From [Mycobacterium] nativiensis (lineage in GTDB: Bacteria; Actinomycetota; Actinomycetes; Mycobacteriales; Mycobacteriaceae), in assembly GCF_020172685.1 (NCBI RefSeq), contig NZ_CP083986.1, forward strand, positions 813,437-877,436: 64,000 nt of DNA. The letters are read 5' to 3'. Numbering within the stretch: position 1 is the first letter of the stretch; every line of letters begins with the position of its first letter. Both the position numbers and the translations under genes were made by a program. Positions 44,247 through 52,533 of this stretch are shown here, piece after piece. Under the pieces are notes generated by a model. That model had not been told where the DNA came from, ran no database searches, and worked only from the letters and a program-made list of their open reading frames with translations.

Positions 44247-45824
44247 TTGAGTACAGGCATCGACGTCGAACCAGCCCCGACGGCCGAGCGGATCACACCC
44301 GATCACGAAGTCGTTGTGGTCGGGGCTGGGTTCGGCGGCATCGGGACGGGTATCGCTTTGCAGCGACAAGGGATCCACGATTTCGTCATCGTGGACAAGT
44401 GGGATCAGGTCGGTGGCACGTGGCATGCCAACACCTACCCCGGTGTGGCCGTGGATATTCCGGCGTTCATCTACAGTTTCTCTTACGAACAGCGCGGCGA
44501 CTGGTCTCGGCTGTTCGCCCCGGGGGAGGAGTTGCGTGCGTACGCCGATGAGGTGGCGGAAAAGTACGGCCTGCGCGACAAGCTGCGGCTGAACACTACG
44601 ATCACCTCGGCCGGATTCGACGAACTCAACAACTTGTGGCGGTTGACCACCGACGGGAGTGAACAGATCACCGCCCGGTACGTGGTGTTCGCCGTCGGCG
44701 GACTGGAACGTCCGAAGATGCCTGACATTCCGGGGCTTGACGACTTCGGCGGCACCCTCATGCACACCGCGCTGTGGGACCACGACGTCGCGCTGGCCGG
44801 CAAACGGGTCGCGATCATCGGAACCGGGGCGACATCTCTGCAGGTGGTCCCGGCCATCGCCGACGAGGTCGACCATTTGACCGTCTTTCAGCGGACACCG
44901 ATCTGGGTGTTCCCCAAGACCGACCTGGAGATGAACGAGGTCGGCCGATGGATCATGGGGCGCAAGCGAATCCGCTCGACGATCCGGCTGGTCGGGACGC
45001 TGGCCACCGAGGTCGGCATGAGTGGAATGCTGATCGGCCCGGCGTGGCTGACCACGGTGACCCGTAAGGCGCTCGAGGTACCGGCGCGGCGCTGGATGCG
45101 CAGCCAGGTCCAAGACCCGGCGGTGCGGGAGAAGCTGATTCCGCGATACGGGTTGGGTTGCAAACGCCCGTCGATGTCCAACACCTACCTGCGCACGTTC
45201 AACCGCCCCGACGTCAGCCTGGTCACCGAAGGCATCGAAGCCGTCACCGAGAACGGGGTGCGGACCGTCGACGGCGTCGAGCACGAAGTCGACGTGCTGA
45301 TCTGCGCGACCGGCTTCAAGCTGTGGGACAAAGGCTCCGTTCCACCGTTTCCGGTGATCGGGCGCAACGGAGTCGAACTCGGGGAGTTCTGGGACGCCAA
45401 CAGGTTCCAGTCCTATCAGGGGGTTTCGGTACCGGGGTTCCCCAACGCGTTCACCATCACCGGGCCGTATGGGTTCGTGCTCGGGTCCTATCTGTGGATG
45501 ATCGAGGCGACGTCGGCGCATCTGAGTCGTGCCATCGCCGAGGCCAAGCGTCGCGGAGCCATGACATGCGAAATACGTCAGGAAGCCCACGATGAGTACT
45601 TCTGCAGCTGTCTCAAGCGGCAGGAGCGCAACTTCCTGTTCACCCCGACCTGCGAGGGCTCCAACACCTACTACCTCGACAACCATGGTGATTCACCGTT
45701 CCGGCCGTCGACGCACGGCGAGATGTACTGGCAGAACCGACACTACGACCTCGATGTGTATCGCTACGGTCCGCAGCCCGTCGTCACGGCGTCGGTGACG
45801 TCCGAGCAGAAGGAGAACGCGTGA
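44247..45824 (+). CDS. Flavin-containing monooxygenase, Baeyer-Villiger type (second copy)
   Basis: 525 aa, TTG start at 44247 preceded by GGGGGAG. FAD site VVVVGAGFGGIGTGIALQRQ (23-42), BVMO fingerprint FGGTLMHTALWD (167-178), NADPH site IIGTGATSLQV. It is a paralogue of the protein at 36202 but clearly diverged, with a longer C-terminus. It probably oxygenates a hydrophobic ketone. Its stop overlaps the next gene by 4 bp (GTGA). Confidence 0.87.
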   Translation: MSTGIDVEPAPTAERITPDHEVVVVGAGFGGIGTGIALQRQGIHDFVIVDKWDQVGGTWHANTYPGVAVDIPAFIYSFSYEQRGDWSRLFAPGEELRAYADEVAEKYGLRDKLRLNTTITSAGFDELNNLWRLTTDGSEQITARYVVFAVGGLERPKMPDIPGLDDFGGTLMHTALWDHDVALAGKRVAIIGTGATSLQVVPAIADEVDHLTVFQRTPIWVFPKTDLEMNEVGRWIMGRKRIRSTIRLVGTLATEVGMSGMLIGPAWLTTVTRKALEVPARRWMRSQVQDPAVREKLIPRYGLGCKRPSMSNTYLRTFNRPDVSLVTEGIEAVTENGVRTVDGVEHEVDVLICATGFKLWDKGSVPPFPVIGRNGVELGEFWDANRFQSYQGVSVPGFPNAFTITGPYGFVLGSYLWMIEATSAHLSRAIAEAKRRGAMTCEIRQEAHDEYFCSCLKRQERNFLFTPTCEGSNTYYLDNHGDSPFRPSTHGEMYWQNRHYDLDVYRYGPQPVVTASVTSEQKENA

Positions 45825-46762
45825 AGATCAACGGGTTAGCGACGCGCCTGGTGGTGGTCACCGGCGCCGGCAGCGGCATCGGTCGGGCGACGGCGATCCG
45901 ATTCGCCAAACTCGGCGCATACGTGGTGGTCTCCGATATCGACCTGGAGGCAGCGCAGGCGACGACCGCGATGATCCGTGGCAACGGAAACCGGGCGTCG
46001 GCAGCGCAACTCGACGTCACCAGTCCGGATGAGTGGGAGGCCTTTGCCCGCGACGTGCTGGCCGATCACGGGTACGCCGACGTGCTGGTCAACAACGCCG
46101 GAATGCTGGTGGGCGGGCCGTTTCTGGCGCTGAGCCCAACGGACTGGGACCGCCAATTATCGGTCAACCTGATGGGCGTGATCCACGGGTGTCGGGTGTT
46201 CGGCGCGCAGATGGTGGAACACGGCGGTGGGCACATCGTCAATATCGCGTCGGCAGCCGCGTTCACACCGACGCCGGTGATGTCGGCGTACTCGGTGTCC
46301 AAGGCGGGAGTAAAGATGCTCACCGAGTGTCTGCGCCTGGAACTTGGCCCCAAAGGCGTTGGTGTCAGCGCTATCTGTCCTGGTGTGATCAATACCAACA
46401 TCGGTGACCACGCGGTAACCGTCGGCGTCGACGAAGGCCTGATGGACCGCGGAAAACAGATCACCAGGCAGCTGCAGGAGTTTGCCGAGAAGCTGCCGTT
46501 CTCGCCGATGAGTCCGGACCTGGTCGCCCGCGCGGTGGTCCGCGCAGTCCGTTTCGACCTTGCGGTGGTCCCGGTGCGCGCCGAGGCCTGGCTGGGGTAC
46601 TTCATGCTCCGCATTGCGCCCGGCATCAACCGCACCATGACGCGGCCGTTCTCGGTGGACACCCTGGAGAGGTTAGGTGCGAAGTTTCTGGACAGGTTCG
46701 GTGAGTCGCGGCTGTTGGCTCGGGTCGTCGACCGGGAGCCCGTCACGACGAAGCGCAGGTGA
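45821..46762 (+). CDS. Short-chain dehydrogenase/reductase related to the EphD SDR domain
   Basis: 313 aa, GTG start with AAGGAG upstream. TGAGSGIG (14-21), NNAG (91-94), Ser144, Tyr157 and Lys161. It matches the EphD C-terminal domain beyond the general motifs: GVSAICPGVINTNI against GVSTICPGVVHTNI, and AVVPVRAEAWLGYF against SVVPVTPEARLQYQ. It overlaps the BVMO gene upstream and the hydrolase gene downstream by 4 bp each. Confidence 0.87.
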   Translation: MKINGLATRLVVVTGAGSGIGRATAIRFAKLGAYVVVSDIDLEAAQATTAMIRGNGNRASAAQLDVTSPDEWEAFARDVLADHGYADVLVNNAGMLVGGPFLALSPTDWDRQLSVNLMGVIHGCRVFGAQMVEHGGGHIVNIASAAAFTPTPVMSAYSVSKAGVKMLTECLRLELGPKGVGVSAICPGVINTNIGDHAVTVGVDEGLMDRGKQITRQLQEFAEKLPFSPMSPDLVARAVVRAVRFDLAVVPVRAEAWLGYFMLRIAPGINRTMTRPFSVDTLERLGAKFLDRFGESRLLARVVDREPVTTKRR

Positions 46763-47673
46763 GCCCGCCGATGAACCCGTCGGCCGCCGACGTAGCCAGC
46801 CGCCACCACGTGGCGCGCGACGATACTTCGCTGAACGTCGTCGAATGGGGTTCGGCGCAGCCCGCGGTCACCGTCGTACTGACCCACGGATGGACGCTGT
46901 CACACCGGATCTGGGAGGACGTCGCCGCCGCGCTGGTCCGCGCCGATCCGACGGTGCGAGTGATCGCCTACGACCACCGGGGGCATGGCGACTCGGCGCG
47001 GGTCTCCACCGCCTCGATCGAAGACCTTGCCGATGACCTGGCTGCCGTCATCGGGGCCCGTGTCCCCCGCGGCCCGATCGTGTTCGGTGGCCATTCCCTG
47101 GGCGGAATGACCTTGATGGCGTTGGCGCAGCGCCACCGGCACATAATCGCGGAACGTGCGGCCGGGACGGCGTTCGTCGCCACCAGTGCCGGCGATCTGC
47201 TGGGGGCGCTGCGCGCAGTCCCCGGATCCGACGCCGTGCTGCGGGCCGCGCTTGCGGTGGGGGCGCGGCTGACGATGCCCAGTCGGCCGCTGTGGCTGCT
47301 GCGTCAGGTTGCACGGGGCGCGTTCGGTCGGCACCCGCGCCGCCACGACCTGAATCGCGCTGTGCTGCAAGGCGCGCAGAGTGACCCGCGGGCGGTCGCC
47401 GCCCTGGGTCGGTCGATTCTGCGGCACCGCCGCTATCCGGCGGTGGCGGCGTTCGCCGGCCTGGACGTGGTCGTCATGGCAGGCACCCGGGACTGGCTGA
47501 CCTCAAGCGGCCACGCCAGCCGGATCGCTGCCCAGCTGCCCGACGCGGAACTGGTGCTCTGCTCGGGCGCCGGCCATTTCCTGCCCTATGAGCGCCGCGA
47601 AGTCGTCACGGCGCAGTTGCTGCACTTGATCGCGAATGCCCGTTCGCGGGCGCGGTCGGGAGTGGCCGGATAA
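46759..47673 (+). CDS. Alpha/beta hydrolase
   Basis: 304 aa, GTG start in the stop overlap (ATG 46771 is the alternative). VVLTHGWTLSHRIWEDVAAA, nucleophile elbow FGGHSLGGMTLM (Ser), AGTRDWLTSSGHASR and a terminal CSGAGHFLPYERRE give a Ser-Asp-His triad, unlike the Asp nucleophile of EphD. It could hydrolyse the ester made by the BVMO (inference). It is followed 15 bp later by a methyltransferase gene. Confidence 0.83.
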   Translation: MSPPMNPSAADVASRHHVARDDTSLNVVEWGSAQPAVTVVLTHGWTLSHRIWEDVAAALVRADPTVRVIAYDHRGHGDSARVSTASIEDLADDLAAVIGARVPRGPIVFGGHSLGGMTLMALAQRHRHIIAERAAGTAFVATSAGDLLGALRAVPGSDAVLRAALAVGARLTMPSRPLWLLRQVARGAFGRHPRRHDLNRAVLQGAQSDPRAVAALGRSILRHRRYPAVAAFAGLDVVVMAGTRDWLTSSGHASRIAAQLPDAELVLCSGAGHFLPYERREVVTAQLLHLIANARSRARSGVAG

Positions 47674-47688
47674 GACGAAGGAGCGCCC

Positions 47689-48627
47689 GTGGTCACGATT
47701 CCGCGTCACGTTCAGGATGAATCGACCGCCGCCCGGCTGCGGCGCTGGCTCGACGAGTGGGGGCAGGCGGCACGCGTCGCGTTGGCGTCCTCGGACGGTC
47801 CGAAGACCGGCCTGATCTACGACATCGTGGGGACCCAGAACCTGTTCGGGGAGGAGTCGCTGTTCATCAACTTCGGCTACTGGAAGGACAAGCCGGCCAC
47901 CCTGGACGAGGCAAGTAGGGATCTGGCCCGGCTGGTCGCCCGAAGCGGTGACTTCAACGCACGGGACACGATCATCGACTGCGGCTGCGGTTACGGCGAC
48001 CAGGACATCCTGTGGGCGCAGGAGTTCGGGCCGAGACGGATCACCGGAGTCAATGTGGCGCAGGAGCAGATCCAGATCGCGACCCGCCGGGTCGCTGATG
48101 CCGGATTGGCCGACCGGATCGCCTACGTCAACGCCTCGGCGACCGACCTACCGCAACGCGACGCGTCATGCAACAAGGTCGTAGCCCTGGAGTCGGCGTT
48201 CCATTTCCCGTCCCGGGTCGACTTCTTCGCCGAAGCTTTGCGAGTCCTCAAGCCCGGCGGGCGGTTGGTGACCGCCGACATCGTCCCGAAACGTGGCCCA
48301 CTGAACGGTTGGGCGCGTGCGGAGGTGGCCCGGCGCGGCTGGCGGGGCGCCTCTGGTCGGGCGGTGCAGGCCGCGGCCGACCTGACCGGCTATCGCGACC
48401 TGTTGCGCGAGGTCGGATTCGTTGACGCCGAAACACAGTCCATCACCGACGATGTGTACGCCCCGCTGGGGAACTTCCTGCACACCCGATTACGCGAGCC
48501 CGACATGCGGCACGTGAACCCGGTTCTGCGGTACGCCTTCAGCCCGTTGGGATTCCGGATCAACGGAGCATTCTCCGACTACATCATTGCGGTGGCGCAC
48601 AAGGCGCGGCCGACCAGGCGCCGCTAG
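47689..48627 (+). CDS. SAM-dependent methyltransferase (small-molecule/lipid type)
   Basis: 312 aa, GTG start after GAAGGAG. An N-terminal LIYDIVGTQNLFGEESLFIN-type segment, motif I IIDCGCGYGDQD, TGVNVAQEQI, and post-motif RVLKPGGRLVTADI. The opening (FINFGYW) resembles sterol, polyketide or phthiocerol-type O-methyltransferases; the acceptor is unknown. It is the last gene of the plus arm and converges with the mce-associated genes 9 bp away. Confidence 0.83.
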   Translation: MVTIPRHVQDESTAARLRRWLDEWGQAARVALASSDGPKTGLIYDIVGTQNLFGEESLFINFGYWKDKPATLDEASRDLARLVARSGDFNARDTIIDCGCGYGDQDILWAQEFGPRRITGVNVAQEQIQIATRRVADAGLADRIAYVNASATDLPQRDASCNKVVALESAFHFPSRVDFFAEALRVLKPGGRLVTADIVPKRGPLNGWARAEVARRGWRGASGRAVQAAADLTGYRDLLREVGFVDAETQSITDDVYAPLGNFLHTRLREPDMRHVNPVLRYAFSPLGFRINGAFSDYIIAVAHKARPTRRR

Positions 48628-48636
48628 CAGCCGGCG

Positions 48637-49026
48637 CTACCCGCAGAATTCGCGTGCGGCAGTCAGCGCCAGCCTGGCCTGTTCGAGGTCGCGCGCGATC
48701 TGCCCCCGGTCGGCGGGCCGGTACGGGTTGGTGCGGTTCACCTCGGCGGCCAGCGTGCTGGCCCACAGCCGGAGGTCGACTGCGGCCGGACTGGTCAGCC
48801 CGAACAACGGGCTCGCCGCGTGAGTGATGCCGCCTTCCACGCCGGCCGGCGGCGCCGCCCCCGGGCGAATCCGGTTGAACTCCCGCTCCAATTGATCGGC
48901 GGCCGGCATGATGATGCCGCATTCCAGGTCGTCTGCGGCAGTGGTTGGGGCGGTCACCAGCAATGCCGCGACGGCCGCGCCCGCCAGCGTGGCACGGCGG
49001 CGCAGCCGTCGACGTATCAAGGACAT
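48637..49026 (-). CDS. Small exported protein at the end of the mce operon
   Basis: 129 aa from ATG 49026. An arginine-rich start and a hydrophobic core (RRATLAGAAVAALLVTAP) give a signal peptide cleaved near TTAADD. The mature part has two Cys (DLECGII and the C-terminal REFCG) that could form a disulfide. No family is recognised. It is 7 bp from the next gene and is probably cotranscribed with mce. Confidence 0.6.
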   Translation of the reverse strand: MSLIRRRLRRRATLAGAAVAALLVTAPTTAADDLECGIIMPAADQLEREFNRIRPGAAPPAGVEGGITHAASPLFGLTSPAAVDLRLWASTLAAEVNRTNPYRPADRGQIARDLEQARLALTAAREFCG

Positions 49027-49033
49027 GAGACCC

Positions 49034-49807
49034 TCAACTGCCCCAACGAGGCCAGGGCCGGATGGTGACCCGCTGCGCGTCGGGCCAGATCGCGGCGGCG
49101 GCCGGGGAGGCGCAGAACGTGTCCTCGGCCTGGTAGACATCCATGTCGACCGCGTGCAGGCCGTCCTCCTGATGCGCTCGGCAACTCACGGTCAATACCC
49201 GACGGGTGCCGGGGTCCACCTCCTCGGCTTCTATCGTCAGCACCACCACCAGCGTGTAGCCCGCACCGGTGGGCAGGTAGAACGTGAGGTCACGGCTGTC
49301 CACGGCGCCGCCGTTGCTGACCAGGTAGCCGTCCCCGCTGGGATAGACAGCCTGTCCGACCATTTGGGTGCGCTCGAAGTGCATCCGGTCGCCGGGTGCC
49401 CGCCACACCGCGAAACGAGTGTTTGGGTTTCCGTTGAACAGATGTCGGGCGATCGGAATGATCAGTTCCTCGCGGCCGTCGCCGTCGACGTCCTGCCACC
49501 CGACCGGGCCCGGACTCGACGGCTCCAACAACTCGTCGATGGTTTGCACCACCTCGCCGCCCGGATCCCTCACGGTGACTTTGACCGCTCGGGGTTTCGG
49601 TAGTTCGGGCACTGTCCAGTAGGAGACGGTGAAATTCAGACCAGAAGAGTGTGCAAGGCAATCGGTGTGCGGTGCAGCTACTTTGGGGCTGATCAGTGCT
49701 GCCGGGCGTGTACACGACGGTAGTGCGGGGTCGGCGGTCCCAGTCGGGCACGACAGACCCGCGGCGCCGATGGCGACCGCGGTGACGAGGACTGGCAGCC
49801 GCTTCAT
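49034..49807 (-). CDS. Exported protein with FG-GAP-like motif, mce-associated
   Basis: 257 aa from ATG 49807. A signal peptide (VLVTAVAIGAAGLSCPTGTADP) is followed by a mainly beta domain containing VGWQDVDGDGREELIIPI, a calcium-binding-like FG-GAP/VCBS signature, and several Cys. It resembles no Mce subunit. Ten bp separate it from the Mce-associated protein, so it belongs to the same transcript. Confidence 0.6.
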   Translation of the reverse strand: MKRLPVLVTAVAIGAAGLSCPTGTADPALPSCTRPAALISPKVAAPHTDCLAHSSGLNFTVSYWTVPELPKPRAVKVTVRDPGGEVVQTIDELLEPSSPGPVGWQDVDGDGREELIIPIARHLFNGNPNTRFAVWRAPGDRMHFERTQMVGQAVYPSGDGYLVSNGGAVDSRDLTFYLPTGAGYTLVVVLTIEAEEVDPGTRRVLTVSCRAHQEDGLHAVDMDVYQAEDTFCASPAAAAIWPDAQRVTIRPWPRWGS

Positions 49808-49817
49808 GGTTGGCCGG

Positions 49818-50519
49818 TCACCGTCTCGGAGCCGGCGGGCCGGGCTCGGGCGCCGGCAGCTGATCGGCGGGCCCGGGAGGGCCGCCGGCGTTTGCCCGCC
49901 GGATATCGGAGACCTGCCAGGTGCCATCGACATTGTTGACGGTGATCTGCAGCAGGATCACCGAAACACGCGGCGTCGGACGCTGCAGGTTGCGGGTGGT
50001 CTGGGTCGCCGCCACCACCACCTGATAGACGCCGCCGGGCTGTGCGACCGCATCGGTGGCCTGCACTTCGCCGGTGGAGGTGAGCTGTCCGTCGACGATG
50101 AGCTGTTTGAGGACGTCGGCGACGTCGCGGTACTTGTCTTGGAGCGGCTGCGATACCCCGTCTTCGACTGCGCGAAAGAAGGCGTCCGGATCCTGGGAGC
50201 TGTAGGTCAGCGATTTCAGCGCATAGTCCCTGGCGATCTGCATCACGGTGTCACGGTCGTTCTGGGCTGCGCGCAGGGTGGCGAGTTCGCCTGACACGCC
50301 ACGGTATTTGATGAAACCGAACACCGCGCCCGCAACGATTCCCGTCACCGCGAGAGCCACAGCCACGATCCGCAGCCGCCACGATCGCGACCGACCGCTC
50401 GGCGTGGCTCGGTCTGTGGCGCCGGCTGTTTCGTCGGCCGCCTCGGTGGCGTCTTCGTCGAAGGTTTCGGTGTCCTTGACCGGTTCTTCAACGGCGTCGT
50501 TGCTGCTCATGTTCTCCAC
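49818..50519 (-). CDS. Mce-associated membrane protein
   Basis: 233 aa from GTG 50519 (ATG 50510 is also possible, with GTGGAG just upstream). An acidic cytoplasmic N-terminus, one transmembrane helix (LRIVAVALAVTGIVAGAVFG) and an extracytoplasmic domain (AARDYALKSLTYSSQD-like) ending in a Pro-rich tail. This is the Mam layout seen downstream of mceF in mycobacteria, where such proteins stabilise the Mce complex. Confidence 0.78.
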   Translation of the reverse strand: MENMSSNDAVEEPVKDTETFDEDATEAADETAGATDRATPSGRSRSWRLRIVAVALAVTGIVAGAVFGFIKYRGVSGELATLRAAQNDRDTVMQIARDYALKSLTYSSQDPDAFFRAVEDGVSQPLQDKYRDVADVLKQLIVDGQLTSTGEVQATDAVAQPGGVYQVVVAATQTTRNLQRPTPRVSVILLQITVNNVDGTWQVSDIRRANAGGPPGPADQLPAPEPGPPAPRR

Positions 50520-50530
50520 TTCATCACGGT

Positions 50531-51499
50531 TCAGGGTTGGTGCCAGTCGGGGACGTTGAGCTGGATGCGTACGCCGCCGGTGTCGTTGAAGGTCGATTCC
50601 CAGAAGTCGAGCCAGTGCCCGGCATCGATCCGGATGTCGCGCAGCGGCGCCGTCGCCGGTTGCAAGACCTCGGCGAAGGTGCCCAACGGCACCGACATGA
50701 TCTCGAGATACTCGTCGAGCTTGGCCACCAGAGTGCCGGCCGAATCACCGGGACCGAAGACGTGTTGGCCGACATGGGTCAGCTCGTCGAACTCGTGGAT
50801 CAACCGAAGAAACGCCGGCACCGCGCCGGGCAGTAGCGTTCCCGTCTCGCTGAACACCTTCCCGACGTTCAGCTCGCCCATCCCGGTGGTCAAGGTGGAC
50901 AGATCGCCGAACAACGCGGCCAGCAGCTGCTTGTCATCCTGCACCAGCTTGGCAGCCAAACCGGCGCTGGTGGCCAGCGAATCCAAGGCGTCGTCGTTCC
51001 CAGCCACCGCTTGGTAGGCGTTGGTGACCACGGTTTGAACATCGGCCGGGTGGATGGCCGAGAACAACGCGTTGACTTGGGCCAGCAGGTCGCTGACGGT
51101 GACCCGGGGGGCGACCTGATCGGCCGGGATGACCGCGCCGTCGGTGAAATACGGTGGTTTGATCGTCATCGGCCTGAAGTCGATGTACTGCTCACCGGCC
51201 ACCGAGAGGTTCTCCACACGGATCGGGCTGTCGGCGGGTACCGGATGGTCCCGGTCGAGCTCTATCGACACCGCCAACCCGCGCGGGGCGGTTTGGATAC
51301 CAGTTACCCGGCCCACTTTGATGCCGCGCATCGTGACATGTGAAGTGGGCAGCAGACCGCCCGAGGAATCGAGCATGAGCGTCAGCCGAGTGGCTTGCCG
51401 GGTCGGCGCGAGGTCGAGCACCCCGAACGCCATGTAGGCCGCGCCGACCACCGTCAAGATGGCCAGGGTCACCAGCGTCGCTCCGGCGTTGAGCCTCAT
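50531..51499 (-). CDS. mceF: MceF, Mce/MlaD-domain protein
   Basis: 322 aa. An N-terminal anchor (GATLVTLAILTVVGAAYMAF), then the MlaD domain (DSSGGLLPTSHVTMRGIKVG; IRVENLSVAGEQYIDFRP) and a long helical region. Six such proteins form the periplasmic tube of an Mce lipid importer. The start overlaps the mceE stop by 4 bp. Confidence 0.9.
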   Translation of the reverse strand: MRLNAGATLVTLAILTVVGAAYMAFGVLDLAPTRQATRLTLMLDSSGGLLPTSHVTMRGIKVGRVTGIQTAPRGLAVSIELDRDHPVPADSPIRVENLSVAGEQYIDFRPMTIKPPYFTDGAVIPADQVAPRVTVSDLLAQVNALFSAIHPADVQTVVTNAYQAVAGNDDALDSLATSAGLAAKLVQDDKQLLAALFGDLSTLTTGMGELNVGKVFSETGTLLPGAVPAFLRLIHEFDELTHVGQHVFGPGDSAGTLVAKLDEYLEIMSVPLGTFAEVLQPATAPLRDIRIDAGHWLDFWESTFNDTGGVRIQLNVPDWHQP

Positions 51500-52533
51500 G
51501 GCAGCAGTCCCATCGCCCGCATTGCCTCGACGGCCGCGTCGGTCTTGTCGGCCGGGTCCACGCCCTCACGACCGGTCGGGGGATGAAGGTCGGTGACGGT
51601 GTACCGCGGTCCTCCTTTGCCGAAGAACGGAACCAGCTTGTCGCGGACCAGGGCCACCACTTTGTCGGCGATCACCGGGATCGTGGTGTCGACAGTGGCC
51701 ACCGATCCGACGAACGGCGTGATGTAGGAGAGTATTTGGATGATGTCGGGCGCGATCGGCGCCACCAATTCGCCGCCGCCTCGGCCGAGATCCTCGAAGT
51801 CGATGAGGAGTTCGATGATGCTCAGGGTGACGCTGGACAGCCCTTCGAGCTTCCGCGGACCTTCGGTGACCAGCCGGTCGAAGGTATCGGTGTTGGCCAC
51901 CAGGCTGTTGCTGATGGTTTCCAGGCTCGACAGGATGCCGTTGATGGTGTGCTGGTTGGTCGCCAGGTCGTTGAGCACGCCAGACAGGGTGTGCTGAATC
52001 CGGGTCAGCTGGCCGGGGTCCTTCGGAAACGCCTTGTTCAGGTCGATGACGGCTTGTTGCAGGGTGCCGATTGTGCCGCCGGACACCAGATTCGATGTCG
52101 AGCGCAGCACGTCCTCGATGTTGTCGGCGGGCGCTGTATTGCGCAGCGGGATGGTGTCGCCGTCGCCGAGCACGGCGGCGGACTGTTCGTCCGGTGGCAG
52201 CAGCGCGATATAGATATCGCCGAGGACGGTGGCCTGACGCAGTTCGGCGCGGGTGTTCCGGGGAAGTTCTACGGTACCGGCGATGTCGACGGTGGCCACT
52301 GCGGTGCTGCCGGCCAACTGCACCCCGTCCAACACACCGACCTGCACGCCGCCGAAATCCACCTTCGCCCGGGCCGGCACGTTGAGCACGCTGGAGAACT
52401 CGATCTTGACGGTGTAGGCGTTGTCCGGAACATAGGCGCCCGGCACCGGCAGCCGGGTCGGGTCCAGGCCGCATCCGGTCGCGATAAGCGCCACACCCAG
52501 TGTCGCGGCGGCGCAACGGATCACGAGGCTCAT
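51496..52533 (-). CDS. mceE: MceE-type lipoprotein (Lpr/LprN-like)
   Basis: 345 aa from ATG 52533. The lipobox LIATGC marks a lipoprotein, the hallmark of the fifth Mce subunit. The MlaD domain follows (VPARAKVDFGGVQVG; LRQATVLGDIYIAL), then a helical segment. Overlaps of 4 bp with both neighbours show tight co-translation. Confidence 0.9.
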   Translation of the reverse strand: MSLVIRCAAATLGVALIATGCGLDPTRLPVPGAYVPDNAYTVKIEFSSVLNVPARAKVDFGGVQVGVLDGVQLAGSTAVATVDIAGTVELPRNTRAELRQATVLGDIYIALLPPDEQSAAVLGDGDTIPLRNTAPADNIEDVLRSTSNLVSGGTIGTLQQAVIDLNKAFPKDPGQLTRIQHTLSGVLNDLATNQHTINGILSSLETISNSLVANTDTFDRLVTEGPRKLEGLSSVTLSIIELLIDFEDLGRGGGELVAPIAPDIIQILSYITPFVGSVATVDTTIPVIADKVVALVRDKLVPFFGKGGPRYTVTDLHPPTGREGVDPADKTDAAVEAMRAMGLLP

